DNA from: Candidatus Omnitrophota bacterium
Lineage (GTDB): Bacteria > Hinthialibacterota > Hinthialibacteria > Hinthialibacterales > JAKPRU01
Assembly: GCA_029570205.1 (NCBI GenBank)
Contig: JAKQSI010000053.1
Coordinates: 1 to 64,000, forward strand
Reading direction: 5' to 3'
DNA: 64,000 nt
The position numbers and the translations under genes were made by a program. Position 1 is the stretch's first letter. Each line of letters begins with the position of its first letter. The notes beneath the pieces are model-generated. The model ran no database searches, was not told the origin of the DNA, and was given only the letters and a program-made list of their open reading frames with translations. Below, in pieces: positions 63,188 to 64,000 of the stretch.

Positions 63188-64000
63188 ATGAAACCACATA
63201 CAACCATGGCAGTTGCGGCGATTTTCGTTTGCGTTGTTGTGGCTCCGGCCATATTCGGCGATTCCGCCATTCAGGAGATCGTTATCAAGAACGGCAAGTT
63301 CAGCCAGGAATGGTGCCCGATCAATGTCCCGGTCGAAAAGGCCATCGCACCCGGCGATCTGCAATACCTGAAATGCCCGGATGGAACCTGCCTGTCTGTC
63401 CAGGTGCGCCCGGAAGAAACCGGCAGTGTGATTACATTCATCCTGCCGAAATTAGAAGCCGATCAGACCTTGCGCCTTGTTCCGACAAACACCTCAAAAG
63501 AGGAACAGCCAATGCAGGTTCAGAAAACGGCGGATTATCGGATCGACATCAAGGCGGGCAATACCCTCATCACCTCGTATTGCTTCCAGCCGGATTCGGA
63601 AAAACCTTACCTGTACCCGGTCATCGGCCCGAAAGGGACACATTTGACCCGTGGGTTTCCCATGGAAAATCTGGACTTTGAAAAGGAATTGAAGGCGCAG
63701 GATCATCCGCATCATCGCTCGTTCTGGGTAGCCTATGGCGATGTCAACGGCGGCGACTTCTGGATGATGGGGAAAGACCCGAACCACCGCGACGCCCAGA
63801 AGACCGATGAGATTGCGGTCACACAGTCCGGGCCGGTGTACGGAAGGCTTCTTGCCAGGAACAGCTGGGTGAAGGCAGACGGGCCGCGAGCCGTTTCCGA
63901 ACAGCGGGAATACATCTTTTACAATACACCCGAAGAAGCCCGCGTGATCGACAGCATTGTGACATTTACCGCGACGGATGGGGATGCTCTGTTCGGCGCT
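63188..64000 (+). CDS. DUF6807 (PmoA-like) secreted protein, 3' end beyond window
   Basis: This is the first 271 residues of a gene running off the right edge. A signal peptide (MAVAAIFVCVVVAPAIFG) is followed by a beta-rich domain. Diagnostic for the DUF6807 family are PYLYPVIGPKGTHLTRGFP, the DHPHHRSFWVAYGDVNGGDFW segment with its clustered His, and REYIFYNTPEEARVIDSIVT. The family is common in sugar- and glycan-degrading loci of planctomycete-type bacteria; its function is not settled. AGGAGG lies nine bases before the ATG. Confidence 0.88.
   Translation, partial: MKPHTTMAVAAIFVCVVVAPAIFGDSAIQEIVIKNGKFSQEWCPINVPVEKAIAPGDLQYLKCPDGTCLSVQVRPEETGSVITFILPKLEADQTLRLVPTNTSKEEQPMQVQKTADYRIDIKAGNTLITSYCFQPDSEKPYLYPVIGPKGTHLTRGFPMENLDFEKELKAQDHPHHRSFWVAYGDVNGGDFWMMGKDPNHRDAQKTDEIAVTQSGPVYGRLLARNSWVKADGPRAVSEQREYIFYNTPEEARVIDSIVTFTATDGDALFGA

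Overview
The window reads as a chromosomal stretch from an uncultured Gram-negative bacterium with moderate GC content. It is densely coded, with genes in short operons on both strands. A Wza-type export protein, a Wzc-like kinase and a Wzy-like polymerase imply an outer membrane. The mix of a short pseudopilin, DUF1080 and DUF6807 proteins, several FG-GAP/CARDB secreted proteins and Thr-Pro linkers recalls poorly cultured phyla such as Sumerlaeota (BRC1) or Hydrogenedentota. That placement is inference from gene style; there is no rRNA to confirm it. The only RNA gene seen is an initiator tRNA-Met.

Layout: 1-0.54 kb is a 17-unit tandem array of a 20-nt palindrome, relatives of which recur near 2.67 and 8.0 kb. 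0.6-10.7 kb holds housekeeping and small genes: nitroreductase, YbjQ, DUF89, carB, a pseudopilin, a lone EutN/CcmL microcompartment vertex protein, a STAS protein, RicT and a CPBP protease. 11.0-19.9 kb is a carbohydrate ABC importer (two permeases and a binding protein, no ATPase) followed by two tandem secreted FG-GAP beta-propeller paralogues. 20.0-21.0 kb is a small island with a broken small gene and a HicA/HicB pair. 21.0-27.8 kb holds a URO-D enzyme coupled to a CgeB-like glycosyltransferase, an orphan ABC-2 polysaccharide permease, MgtE, an HDOD protein and an HU protein. 28.0-37.2 kb, all on the minus strand, holds a degenerate sensor-kinase-like protein, a 1380-residue secreted protein, Asp23, a second HU, tRNA-fMet, an FtsB-like protein and enolase.

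37.5-63 kb continues with a TPR lipoprotein, YqeK-like HD hydrolase, a fructosamine-kinase-like protein and a long exopolysaccharide neighbourhood (41.6-60.7 kb): FAD oxidoreductase, ComB, PilZ-STAS, Wzc-like, Wza-like, glycosyltransferase, DUF1080, Wzy-like and a PglC-type initiating transferase fused to a CapD-like N-terminal half. Inside it lies an unusual RbsC-like permease that appears to carry the two lobes of a periplasmic sugar-binding protein as separate insertions, followed by a 34-residue membrane protein and aroB. The window ends with glutamate dehydrogenase, a DUF4258/YgiT toxin-antitoxin-like pair and a truncated DUF6807 gene.

The strongest candidates for something undescribed are the permease with split binding-protein-like lobes, the reordered and truncated PglC-CapD fusion, the palindrome array with compensatory changes between copies, and the PilZ-STAS fusion beside the polysaccharide genes.
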